Shown piece after piece: positions 32,556 through 41,009 of a DNA stretch of 64,000 bases. The number at the start of each line of letters is the position of its first letter. Positions within the stretch are counted from its first letter, which is position 1. The stretch is from Desulfobacterales bacterium. GTDB taxonomy: Bacteria; Desulfobacterota; Desulfobacteria; Desulfobacterales; Desulfosarcinaceae. Location: assembly GCA_016218685.1 (NCBI GenBank), contig JACRDD010000007.1:1-64000 (forward strand). Reading direction: 5' to 3'. Both the position numbers and the translations under genes were made by a program. The notes beneath the pieces were generated by a model, which was not told the DNA's origin, ran no database searches, and worked only from the letters and a program-made list of their open reading frames with translations.

Positions 32556-34208
32556 TCAATACCCCATGCCCGTCAGATCGCTGCCGCTGGCGAGTTTCAT
32601 GAAAGTAATGGCCGGCAGGCTGCCGTCCGCGTTGCGCGGCCGGGTGATCTGACTGGCGTCCGTGCTCTGAAAATCGGCGGCGCTGACCGTAACACCCGAT
32701 TTGGTCCAGGAATTGTTGGTGACATTGGCGGCGGGCAGGTTGCTGTTGCTGATGATCGTGCCGGCGTAAGCGACATTGTAATGCAGAACTTCCCGCGTAC
32801 CGGGAATGTCGGTGGCATCGGTCGTGCTCACGCGCTCGAGCATATTGAAATCCGATCCGCAATTATAGGCGGTATTGTAGGTCCAGTCCGCGGCCTTGCC
32901 GGGATGATGATTGGCGTAAAAGCCGCTGTTCTTGATGTTGGCCGCCAGACAGTAGCGCACGATATGGCTGGGCACGCTGGACGGCGGCGTCGCACTGCCC
33001 CATCCCCCGACCTTGAAGCCGTTGCCGTCTCCCGCACTGTTGTTGATATTATAAACCCAGCAATGGTCGAAGGTGACCGGCGCATAGGTCGCGATACAAT
33101 CGAAGCCGTCGTCGCTGCAGTTCCAGGCGCGGCAGTAGCGGAAGGTCACCGAACCCTTGCAGTGCGCGCCGAAACCGTCGGTATTCGAGGCCGATTCGCC
33201 GGTACCGACATTGTTGTAGGCGTCGCAGTTGGTGCAGGAACCGGAGGCGTTGGTGGTAAAGTAAAAACCATTGGCCTGGTTGTCCCGGCAGGTCATCCTT
33301 TCAAAGGTCGCATTGCCTTCGATCCGGAAGCATTCGGACTGCTTGTTGCTGCCGACCGGCACGCCCGTCACATGAAAGCCGATGAAGGTTACGCTGACCC
33401 CGCTGGCGATATGGAAGGCGGCCACCCGTTTGGCCGTGGTCGTTCCGGCGAAATTGAAAACCGGCGTTTCCCCGGGATAGGCGCAATAGGTGATGCCGCT
33501 TTTGGTGATGTTGTGGACGAAGTTGTAGTTGCTGTCCGAACCGGCGATGGTGAACACGCTATAGGTCCCCCCTCGCAGATAGACGGTGGTGCCCGATGAC
33601 GCCACAGACTGGGCCTTGGTAATGGACTTAAAGGGGGCGGAAAGGGTCCCTGGATTGTTGTCATTGCCGTCCGGCGCGACATACAGGCCCGACGTCGGCT
33701 CCGGAGGGGTTCCCGAACAGCTCCCTTGCCGATAGGATTGGCCGCCGTCTTCGGTTTTCAGCGTCGTGGTGGCGCCTCCGGAGGTACCTAAATTTTCATC
33801 CGAGCCGACGGCGTAATAGGTGGTCGCCGTGGTCTCACACCCGCTGCTGCCGGATTCGGTGTAGGCCCTTGCGGCGGAAACATGCTGATCGTTGGTTGTG
33901 GTAAATTCCTGGCAATCGGTGCCGGTCGACGGGCAACTGCCTTTACGATAAGTCACGCCACTATCTTCCGAATAGAGCGTTGTGGATGTGCTTCCCGACG
34001 TTCCCAGATTTTCATTCGAACCGACCGCGTAATAGGTAACGGCGGTGTCGCAGCCGCTGCTTGTTTGTGCATACGCCCGGCCCGCGGATACATGCTGATC
34101 GTTGGTCGTGGTCCAATTCTGACAATCGGCCGCCCACGAGGCGGGGCTTAACCCCATGACAAGAAAAAGCAGAAAAATGCATGCGCTGAGCCTTATCCCC
34201 GTTTTCAT
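32556..34208 (-). CDS. Secreted parallel beta-helix protein, pectate-lyase (PL9)-like
   Basis: 550 residues; AGGAGG before the ATG. The signal peptide ends at SWA-A. Residues about 28-95 and 97-165 are two copies of a C-rich module (DCQ-F/W-TTTNDQHVSA-RAY ... YYAVGS-ENLGTSG) common as an accessory module of exported hydrolases. From LYVAPDGNDNNPGTLSAPFKSI the protein is a right-handed beta-helix as in PL9 pectate lyases and related polysaccharide lyases (GTTVYLRGGTYS; GFHVTGVP; DGFDCIATYAPVTFDHCWVYN). The polysaccharide is unknown. Confidence 0.82.
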   Translation of the reverse strand: MKTGIRLSACIFLLFLVMGLSPASWAADCQNWTTTNDQHVSAGRAYAQTSSGCDTAVTYYAVGSNENLGTSGSTSTTLYSEDSGVTYRKGSCPSTGTDCQEFTTTNDQHVSAARAYTESGSSGCETTATTYYAVGSDENLGTSGGATTTLKTEDGGQSYRQGSCSGTPPEPTSGLYVAPDGNDNNPGTLSAPFKSITKAQSVASSGTTVYLRGGTYSVFTIAGSDSNYNFVHNITKSGITYCAYPGETPVFNFAGTTTAKRVAAFHIASGVSVTFIGFHVTGVPVGSNKQSECFRIEGNATFERMTCRDNQANGFYFTTNASGSCTNCDAYNNVGTGESASNTDGFGAHCKGSVTFRYCRAWNCSDDGFDCIATYAPVTFDHCWVYNINNSAGDGNGFKVGGWGSATPPSSVPSHIVRYCLAANIKNSGFYANHHPGKAADWTYNTAYNCGSDFNMLERVSTTDATDIPGTREVLHYNVAYAGTIISNSNLPAANVTNNSWTKSGVTVSAADFQSTDASQITRPRNADGSLPAITFMKLASGSDLTGMGY

Positions 34209-34471
34209 TCGTTAATCCTCCTCTCGAACACGATTAAAGCCGGTTCGCGACGCATCAGCGTCCCTTGGCCCTATTCAAGATCTATTGTTTTAATAACGGG
34301 AAGAACAAACGGATGCGCGCCTTCTGGAAGGAGCCCATATAGGGTTGTTCAGTGCCTGCTCAAGCCCATATCGGCATCAAGGCGCTTCCTCGGATTTGAG
34401 TATTGCATTCCAGTAAACGGAGCAAGCGGGGATCTCCTCAATCCAGGCCTCGAAAAGCCTAATTCCAGGCC

Positions 34472-35272
34472 CTAATGCATCACGGCGCCGCCATCCACGT
34501 TGATGGCCTGACCGGTGATGCTGCGCGCCCGGGCCGAGGCCAGGAAGGCCACAAGACTGGCGATCTCTTCGGGGGTTTGGGGACGGCCCAGAGGGACCGT
34601 GGCGCGCACCCGCTCCTGGAAAATCTGCGCGGTGCTCTTTTCGGCCAGGGTCGTATAGTTGGCCCGCAGCACCCGGGCGATATTCTCCCATCCCGGGGTC
34701 CAGACATACCCGGGGCAGACGGCGTTGACCGTGATCCCGTAGCGCCCCAGCTCCTTGGCCAGCACCTGGGTCAAACCAATGACCCCGAATTTGCCGGCGC
34801 AATAGGGTCCCATGAGCGACTCGCCGAGCTTGCCGGAAATGGAGGAGATGTTGATGATGCTGCCCTGGCGGCGCGGCATCATCTCGCGGGCCACGGCCCC
34901 GGCGCACAGAAAGACGCTGCGCAGGTTGACGGTCATGGCCCGGTCCCATTCGGCCACGGAGAGTTTTACCAGCAGCTCGGGATCGGCGCCGCCACCCACG
35001 TTGTTGACCAGGACATCGACTTGACCGAAGGCCGCGAGGGTTTGCGCCACCATGGCACCTACGGCCGCCTCCTCGGTGGCATCGGCCTGCAAGGCCAACC
35101 CCTTGCCTCCCTGGGCAGTGATATCGGCCACGACCCGGGCGGCGTCCGCAGCGTTCAAGTCCGTGGCCACCACCGTCGCCCCCTCTGCGGCCAAACCCAG
35201 GGCGATGCCCCGGCCGATCCCGTTGCCCGCGCCCGTCACAATGGCCACCTTGTCTTCCAGCTTCAAGTCCAT
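34472..35272 (-). CDS. SDR family oxidoreductase (FabG-like)
   Basis: 266 residues. VTGAGNGIGRGIALGLAAEGATVVATD is the NAD(P) site with an acidic end to strand 2, favouring NAD. NNVGGGADPE, ISSISGK (Ser) and YCAGK (Tyr, Lys) complete the active site; GQAINVDGGAVMH is the usual end. Similar enzymes oxidise or reduce hydroxyacyl or alicyclic substrates. It is 30 bases after a 2-hydroxyacid dehydrogenase gene in the same direction, likely a two-gene unit. Confidence 0.9.
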   Translation of the reverse strand: MDLKLEDKVAIVTGAGNGIGRGIALGLAAEGATVVATDLNAADAARVVADITAQGGKGLALQADATEEAAVGAMVAQTLAAFGQVDVLVNNVGGGADPELLVKLSVAEWDRAMTVNLRSVFLCAGAVAREMMPRRQGSIINISSISGKLGESLMGPYCAGKFGVIGLTQVLAKELGRYGITVNAVCPGYVWTPGWENIARVLRANYTTLAEKSTAQIFQERVRATVPLGRPQTPEEIASLVAFLASARARSITGQAINVDGGAVMH

Positions 35273-35302
35273 CGGCTTTTCTTCCTTTTCTCCATTTTCC
35301 CT

Positions 35303-36253
35303 CTAATAGCCGGCTGCCAGATCTACTCGATTGATTATCTCTCCCTGGCGGGCGAGATAGACCTTCAGGTTGTGCTCGATGATCTCCACGGCCCGGGCCA
35401 TGTACTGGGGCGAGGCGCCGCAGACGTGCGGCGTGAGGATGGTGTTCTCCAACGTCCACAGCGGGCTATCGGCCGGCAGGGGCTCCACTTCGTAGACATC
35501 GCTGACCAGGCCGCGAATCTTCTTTTGGCGCAGCACATCGATGAGATCCGTTTCGTTGACCGTGGCCCCCCGGCCCATGTTGATGAAGCAGGCCGTGGGT
35601 TTCATCAGGTCGAAGTACTTGCGGTCGATGACCTTTTGGGTAGCCGGCGTGGCCGGCAGCAGATTGATGACATAGTCGCTCTGGCGAAATACTTCCGCCA
35701 TCTGCTCCGGTCCCAATACTTCCGCCACCCCTTCCATGGGCGCCGGAGCGCGCCGTATGCCGAGCACGCGCATGCCCATGACGGCCGCCCGGCGGGCGAT
35801 CTCCGCGCCGATGGCCCCCAATCCCAGAATGCCCACCGTGGCGCCGTAGATCTCCTGCTGGGGCACCCGGCGCTCCCATTGGCCCTGCACCTGGTTGCGG
35901 AACATGATGTGAAAGTTGCGCGCCAGGTTGATCATGGCGGCGATGGCGTACTCAGCCATCTGGATGGTGCTGGTGCCCCGGCCGCAGGTGAGCAGGATGC
36001 CCCGGCGCCGGATCTCGGTAAGGGGCAGGAAATCGACGCCGGCGCTGATGGCCTGAATCCACTTGAGGTTCGGGGCGGCGTCGAGCATTTTTTGACTGCA
36101 CTGCATGAAGGTCATCAAAATCTCCGCCTGGGGCAGATGGGCGAAGAGCGCGTCCTTATCCGGGCAGCGTTCGATGGTGAGCTGGGGAAAGCGCTGGCGC
36201 AGCCGCTCCAGCAAAGGGTCGGACAAGTCGAAGTTGAGGACGGCAAGGGTCAT
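35303..36253 (-). CDS. D-2-hydroxyacid dehydrogenase
   Basis: 316 residues from the ATG at 36253 (AAAGGA upstream). GILGLGAIGAEIARRAAVMGM is the Rossmann motif; INMGRGATVNE holds the substrate Arg, VYEVEPLPADSP the Glu and LTPHVCGASP the catalytic His. It reduces 2-oxoacids or oxidises D-2-hydroxyacids with NAD(H). The exact substrate is not readable. It is followed by the SDR gene. Confidence 0.9.
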   Translation of the reverse strand: MTLAVLNFDLSDPLLERLRQRFPQLTIERCPDKDALFAHLPQAEILMTFMQCSQKMLDAAPNLKWIQAISAGVDFLPLTEIRRRGILLTCGRGTSTIQMAEYAIAAMINLARNFHIMFRNQVQGQWERRVPQQEIYGATVGILGLGAIGAEIARRAAVMGMRVLGIRRAPAPMEGVAEVLGPEQMAEVFRQSDYVINLLPATPATQKVIDRKYFDLMKPTACFINMGRGATVNETDLIDVLRQKKIRGLVSDVYEVEPLPADSPLWTLENTILTPHVCGASPQYMARAVEIIEHNLKVYLARQGEIINRVDLAAGY

Positions 36254-36316
36254 GGCCGGTTTCCTTTCCACACTTTTTCCAGTTGAATTTATCCGCCGGC
36301 CGTTCCACTATCGGCC

Positions 36317-37387
36317 ATGGCACGCAAGCCACCCACTATACCCTCCACAAGCCCGGGCGACAAGTCGCTGGATGCGTTCAGACCCATGGGTTTCTGGGAG
36401 ACGGTCAAAGAGCTGCTGGGCGGCGCCCGGCGGCCCATCGATTGCGTGCAGGTGGAGATCACCACCCGCTGCGCCGGCCGCTGCCGCTACTGCCCCCACA
36501 CCCTGCTGGCCAAGCGCTGGCGGTCGGCCGACCTTAGCTGGGAAGCCTTCACGCGCCTGTGGCCCCTGCTGCGCAAGGCCGGCCGTGTGCACTTGCAAGG
36601 CTGGGGCGAACCGCTGCTGCATCCCGATTTCTTCCAGATGACGGCCCTGGCGCGCAAGGCGGGCTGCGCGGTCTCCACCACCACCTGCGGCAGCGGGATG
36701 AATGCCGATCTGGCCGAGCGCCTGGTAGCCAGTGGTATCGACATCATCGGTTTTTCCCTGACCGGCACCGATGCGGCCAGCAACGCGGCCAGGGCCGGCA
36801 TCGCCTTCGAAACGGTCTGCGCGGCCATCGAGCAGTTGCAGCAGGTACGCCGCGCCCGCCAGGGGGTGCACCTGGAGATCCACATCGCCTACCTGATGCT
36901 GGCCTCGTCCATGGAGGCGGTGGCCGGACTGCCGGCCCTGATGCAACGCCTGGGCGTGCACGCCGCGGTGGTCAGCACCCTGGACTACCTGCCCACGCCC
37001 CACCTGGCCGCCGACGGCTTCGCCTGCCATGAGACCGAAAAACTGACCCGGGCCAAGGCCTTGCTCGCGGCGGCGGCGGACGAGGCCCGCCGGTTGGGGA
37101 TCGCCCTTCACTACGCCCTGCCCGATCCGGCGGCGCCGGGCACCCGCTGCCGGGAGAACCCCCAGCGCACCCTCTTCATCGGCGTGGACGGCGGCATGTC
37201 GCCCTGCACGCGCACCCAGGTGCCGCTGACCGGCGACGATCCCCTGCGCCGGGTTTTCGGCAACATCCACGACCAGGAGCCGCTGGCCGTCTGGGAGAGC
37301 CCGGCCTGGCGCGACTTCCGCCAGGCCCTGGCCGACGGCCGGCCCGATCCGTGCTGCCAAGCCTGCGCCAAGCGCTTCGAGACCTGA
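36317..37387 (+). CDS. Radical SAM/SPASM protein
   Basis: 356 residues. CAGRCRYC is the SAM-cluster motif, preceded by QVEITTR as usual. C-terminal Cys residues (RCRENPQ, GGMSPCTRT, CCQACAKRF) form a SPASM or twitch auxiliary cluster site. Such enzymes mature peptides or modify cofactors; no precursor peptide gene is seen within a few hundred bases. The start is uncertain: there is no good ribosome-binding site, and an internal ATG at 36386 is possible. Confidence 0.82.
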   Translation: MARKPPTIPSTSPGDKSLDAFRPMGFWETVKELLGGARRPIDCVQVEITTRCAGRCRYCPHTLLAKRWRSADLSWEAFTRLWPLLRKAGRVHLQGWGEPLLHPDFFQMTALARKAGCAVSTTTCGSGMNADLAERLVASGIDIIGFSLTGTDAASNAARAGIAFETVCAAIEQLQQVRRARQGVHLEIHIAYLMLASSMEAVAGLPALMQRLGVHAAVVSTLDYLPTPHLAADGFACHETEKLTRAKALLAAAADEARRLGIALHYALPDPAAPGTRCRENPQRTLFIGVDGGMSPCTRTQVPLTGDDPLRRVFGNIHDQEPLAVWESPAWRDFRQALADGRPDPCCQACAKRFET

Positions 37388-37394
37388 GCGGTCC

Positions 37395-37447
37395 TCAGGC
37401 GACCTTCAAGCCGCAGAACTTGTCGCGGTATTCGCGGGGCGAGATCC
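37395..37447 (-). pseudogene. Relic of the 3' end of an AraC-type gene
   Basis: Read leftward it codes GISPREYRDKFCGLKVA and stop, identical in protein to the end of the GlxA-type regulator at 39909. The DNA differs at about six positions, all silent. Upstream of 37447 the similarity stops, so this is an isolated gene end. It marks the left border of a 2.4-kb block whose right border is the intact regulator gene. Confidence 0.8.
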
Positions 37448-37581
37448 TCCACCCTGTAAATCCTTCTATCTTGAATTTACATCCTTGTACCCGGCCAAAA
37501 GATTTGGCATAGAGAGAAACTTCCCTAAAGTTATGGTGGCTTACTGACTTTTTCGATCCTAATGCATGCTTCTTTATAAAG

Positions 37582-38895
37582 TTGTGGCCTGTTGCGCAAA
37601 CGAGGCTTCGAGTGGCACCCCCGGACTATATCGAACATATCGCTGCAAACCAGCTTCATAAGGCTCTGGTCAGTCTGTGGGACTTATTGCTCGGCAACAT
37701 TCCAGACTTTAACGCGCTCGAAAAAGCAGCCCTTGAACTCGGTGAGAACAAGTTCCAAGCGCAAGTGAAAATAGGCGCTGACATTCTGTTGGCCAAAGAG
37801 CCGCTTCGGGCGCGCAACAAGTTGACGCAAATGAATCCGTTGGCGCTCTTTCAGGCCCTGGATCATTTTCTTTACATCCGCTATGCGCGAGGCCGTTCAG
37901 GGGCCGGCCAGCCGGCCAGAATCGAGTGCGCCGGCCATGGGTATTTTCTTCGACGACGGATCGTGTCGGCCCTTCAGCCGCGTCACGCCAGTCAGATCGG
38001 GCACCCCCACAGTTGGCTCAATTACCACACCATCGTTCCTGAAACGATTCACGGAATGGCCATCCGTTTTCGGGAGTTGAGTGCGGCCCTCTTCTCGAAC
38101 AGCGGCAGAGATCGCGGATTCCTGAAGCTTTTCGTGGCGGCCTTTTCCGATCGAGTTGTCCCCCAAAAGAGCCCGAACGCCGGTCCGGGTTGGGTCGTTG
38201 CCGCCCTGGATGACCTGGAAACCCGCTGGCGCACCACACTGTCGGCTCTCGAAACAGCCAAGCGCGATGGGGCGGACGTGGTAATCCTGCCCGAACTGAC
38301 GATCTGCCCGACCTTGCGCGCACGCGTGGTTCAATGGCTGATAGAAAAGCCATCGCCCCCCTTTTCCCTCGTGCTGCCGGGTAGCTTTCATCAGGCTTTC
38401 CCGGCCGGGCCGCATGACGCCACGCCACGTAGCGTCTATAACCGGGCCGTTCTATTCAGCGGTAATGGGCATGAGGTGCTCAGCCACTGCAAATACATCC
38501 CCTACGGTGAAAAAAGTGACTTTGAGGGCATCGCAACCGGAAAGACCATCGAATTGCTGGAAACCCCAGTCGGCCTGATCGCCGTTGCGGTCTGCCGGGA
38601 TTTCAACGAAGAGGCGATGCCATACAATCGGATCTGGGAGACGATTGCTCCAGACTTGATTCTGGTGCCGGCCATGGGAGAGGCCGCCAGCTTCCGCGCC
38701 CACCAGCGCAAGGCGGAGAGCCTCACGCGGTTCTGCGGCACCACCTGCGCGGTGGCCAATCAACATCCCAAAGGAACCTCCACCGCCGATTATGGTTTCG
38801 TGTGTACCCAGAGCGATTATGAAAATAAGCGGCGATCTTCCGATTCCTTTGCCTCCACATGCGCCACAATCCCACTAAACGTAAAAAAAGTTTGA
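37582..38895 (+). CDS. Nitrilase-superfamily domain protein with unknown N-terminal region
   Basis: 437 residues counted from a TTG; the frame is open back to 37513 and has no good start, so the gene may be 5'-truncated. Residues 1-200 are mostly helical and unrecognised. Residues about 205-420 are a carbon-nitrogen hydrolase domain with the complete triad: Glu238 (VVILPELTI), Lys304 (CKYIPYGEK), Cys338 (AVAVCRDFN). Such domains hydrolyse amides or nitriles. They also occur fused behind reverse transcriptases in DRT1-type phage defence; no reverse transcriptase motif is seen here. A four-half-site operator follows the stop. Confidence 0.7.
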   Translation: MWPVAQTRLRVAPPDYIEHIAANQLHKALVSLWDLLLGNIPDFNALEKAALELGENKFQAQVKIGADILLAKEPLRARNKLTQMNPLALFQALDHFLYIRYARGRSGAGQPARIECAGHGYFLRRRIVSALQPRHASQIGHPHSWLNYHTIVPETIHGMAIRFRELSAALFSNSGRDRGFLKLFVAAFSDRVVPQKSPNAGPGWVVAALDDLETRWRTTLSALETAKRDGADVVILPELTICPTLRARVVQWLIEKPSPPFSLVLPGSFHQAFPAGPHDATPRSVYNRAVLFSGNGHEVLSHCKYIPYGEKSDFEGIATGKTIELLETPVGLIAVAVCRDFNEEAMPYNRIWETIAPDLILVPAMGEAASFRAHQRKAESLTRFCGTTCAVANQHPKGTSTADYGFVCTQSDYENKRRSSDSFASTCATIPLNVKKV

Positions 38896-38900
38896 TTTAT

Positions 38901-38934
38901 GAACTGTAATGAACAATATTGTTCATAAAGGTTC
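38901..38934. promoter_or_regulatory. Operator with four helically phased half-sites
   Basis: GAAC at 38901 and 38911, GTTC at 38921 and 38931: exactly 10 bases apart, forming nested dyads around the perfect palindrome TGAACAATATTGTTCA (38910-38925). It lies directly before the winged-helix gene, so autoregulation by that protein as two dimers is likely. Confidence 0.7.
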
Positions 38935-38979
38935 ACAAACAAAATGCGGGAGGTTGTTTCTCCCGGGAATGAGGGCACC

Positions 38980-39889
38980 ATGACACTGATCGATCTGGAC
39001 AACAGCATCCCCGATCTGCTGGCCGAATCGGCTACCATTCAGGATCTGTGGGAGACCCAGATGCAAACGCAGGAGTGGCGTCGGCGGGCGGCGGATGTGC
39101 TCGACTTCCTGTACCGGTATCACACCTACCGCCTGGTTCGGGCCCGCAACCCGGAAGGCCTGATCGAGTGGATCAATCACCTGGAGCGGTGCACCACCCC
39201 GGTTGCCCTGGAAAATCTCGACCGCCTCGATCCGGCCTATGGCGCCAAATGGACCGCCTACAAGGAGCTGCTGGCCACGCGCCTGGAAGCCGAGCAAAGT
39301 CCGGCCCTGCCGCAGGCGTTGGACAAAGCCCATGTCAAAGCCGTCCTCGATTTGATCCAGGAGGAAAAGGCGCTGTCGCAAAAAGAGATCCAGGAGAAAC
39401 TGGGCCTCAAGCGCCCCAACATGACCCGCATCCTCAACCTGATGGAAGCCAACGAGTTGATCGAGCGCCGGAAAGAGGGGCGCGAAAACCGTATTGTTCT
39501 TGGACTCGCGGCGCTCAACCACCTCCAGGCCCATGCGGAGGAACGGGGCCGTACCCCAAGATCAGCCGACCTTCCACGAGACGCAGCGCGCGGTGTGGGA
39601 CAAGACAATTCCCCTGGGCCATGCCGTAACTCGTGTAAAGATCCCCTTCGACGGCCGTCTTCCCCTCGCCGAGGAACCGCTCGTTTGCACCGACTCGGAG
39701 GGTCAAACCTCCCTGGCGTACCGGCAGGTGGCTCAGGCCGTAAACGGTTTTCGCGAAATGCTGCCGAGCGCCGGCGCCGAAGAACAGCACAAGGCCGCCG
39801 AACATGAAAGCCGCCTGCATCTAAATGCTACCTGGTCGTGTAAAAGGACCATGTGGCACCCTGTCGAAAAGCGTGATCTAAAAATTTAA
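38980..39889 (+). pseudogene. Winged-helix (MarR-like) regulator, frameshifted
   Basis: The ATG at 38980 follows GAGGG; one at 38944 is also open. The first frame codes about 190 sensible residues with a winged helix near 120-180 (VLDLIQEEKALSQKEIQEKLGLKRPNMTRIL). After LNHLQAHAEERG it turns Arg/Pro-rich and ends at 39807. The +1 frame continues sensibly (QPTFHETQRAVWDKTIPLGH) to 39889. Removing one G from the run GGGG at 39545-39548 joins them into about 303 residues. This is either a sequencing error, a true mutation or programmed slippage. The operator just upstream suggests it regulates itself. Confidence 0.65.
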
Positions 39890-39908
39890 GGTGTGGCTCG
39901 ACCTCCCC

Positions 39909-40892
39909 TCAGGCGACCTTCAAGCCGCAGAACTTATCCCGATACTCGCGCGGCGAAATCCCGGTGTGCTTCTTGAACAGGCGGCGGAAGGTGCTGCTGT
40001 CTTCGTAGCCGATGCGGTAGGTGATCTCGTTGACGTTCTCCTGGCTGTTCTCCAGTTTCCGTTTGGCGGCCTCGATGCGCACGTTCTGCAGGTATCCCAG
40101 GGGGGTTTCGCCGGTGGCCTTGCGGAAGCGGCGCTTGAAGTGGCGCGGGCTGATGCCCACCTGGCCGGCCAGGTCGTCGATGGCCACGGTGGCGCCGTAA
40201 TTGTCTTCCAGCCACTGCTGGGCCTTGAGGATCTTTTCGTCCCCGTGGTGCTTGCGCGGCTGGAAGATGGCGTAGGGCGCCTGGCTGTCGCGGTTGGGAT
40301 CGATCAGAAACGCCTTGGCGCACACGGCGGCCAGATCCTCGGAGCCGAAGCGCCGGATCAGGTGCAGCCCCAGGTGCATGACGGCCGAGGTGGCGCCGGC
40401 GCACACGATGTTGCCGTCTTCTGTGAGGATGCGGTCCATGTGCAGGCGCACCTTGGGATAGCGGCGCTCGAACTGCCGGGCGAACTGCCAGTTGGTGGTG
40501 GCCGTTTTGCCGTCCAGCAAGCCGGCCTCGGCCAGCAGGAACGAACCGGTGCAGGCCGAGGCCAGCAGCGTGCGCCGCTGGTGCTGGTCCGTCAGCCACG
40601 CCAGAATGGCGGCGATGCCGGGCATGGCGCGCTCGGGCAGCGGCATGCTGGCCGGGATCACGATGGCGTCGGTGCGTTCGACGGCGTCAAGGGCCGCGTC
40701 GGGCTGCACCAGCAGGTTGCCCACGCCCCGAACCGGCCGACCGTCCCAGGTGACGATGCAGGTTTCGAACAAGGGTTTCGCGGTGCATCCCAAGGCGCGG
40801 TGCCAGGCGTTGGCGATCCAGAAGCCGTCCACGAGATTGGCGATGGCCGACGAAAAGCACCCCTCCAGGGCCAGCAAGGTGATATGTGCCAT
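39909..40892 (-). CDS. GlxA family AraC-type regulator
   Basis: 327 residues from the ATG at 40892 (CGGAGG upstream); the open frame continues far beyond but is antisense to the oxidoreductase gene. Residues 1-185 are a DJ-1/PfpI-like domain (LASACTGSFLLAEAGLLDG around the nucleophile-elbow Cys). Residues about 220-320 are the AraC double HTH (IDDLAGQVGISPRHFKRRF; INEITYRIGYEDSSTF-type second helix). It is divergent from the Mo/W operon with 117 bases between, so it probably controls it. Confidence 0.9.
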   Translation of the reverse strand: MAHITLLALEGCFSSAIANLVDGFWIANAWHRALGCTAKPLFETCIVTWDGRPVRGVGNLLVQPDAALDAVERTDAIVIPASMPLPERAMPGIAAILAWLTDQHQRRTLLASACTGSFLLAEAGLLDGKTATTNWQFARQFERRYPKVRLHMDRILTEDGNIVCAGATSAVMHLGLHLIRRFGSEDLAAVCAKAFLIDPNRDSQAPYAIFQPRKHHGDEKILKAQQWLEDNYGATVAIDDLAGQVGISPRHFKRRFRKATGETPLGYLQNVRIEAAKRKLENSQENVNEITYRIGYEDSSTFRRLFKKHTGISPREYRDKFCGLKVA

Positions 40893-41009
40893 TGAAAAGA
40901 CCTCCGAGACTATGGCCGGTTTAGAACGCTTTTTGTCATTTCTGCCACTTTTCTTTTTCTGGCATATGGTGTTGGTTTTAGCAAGCATCAACCCAAAGGG
41001 AGGAGACCC

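Noticed and set aside
34475..36286. 603-codon plus-strand frame
   Set aside because: Antisense to the SDR and 2-hydroxyacid dehydrogenase genes; no protein-like motifs.
37582..38895. A complete DRT1 defence gene
   Set aside because: The nitrilase part is present but no reverse transcriptase motif is found upstream or in the N-terminal 200 residues, so only a relation is proposed.
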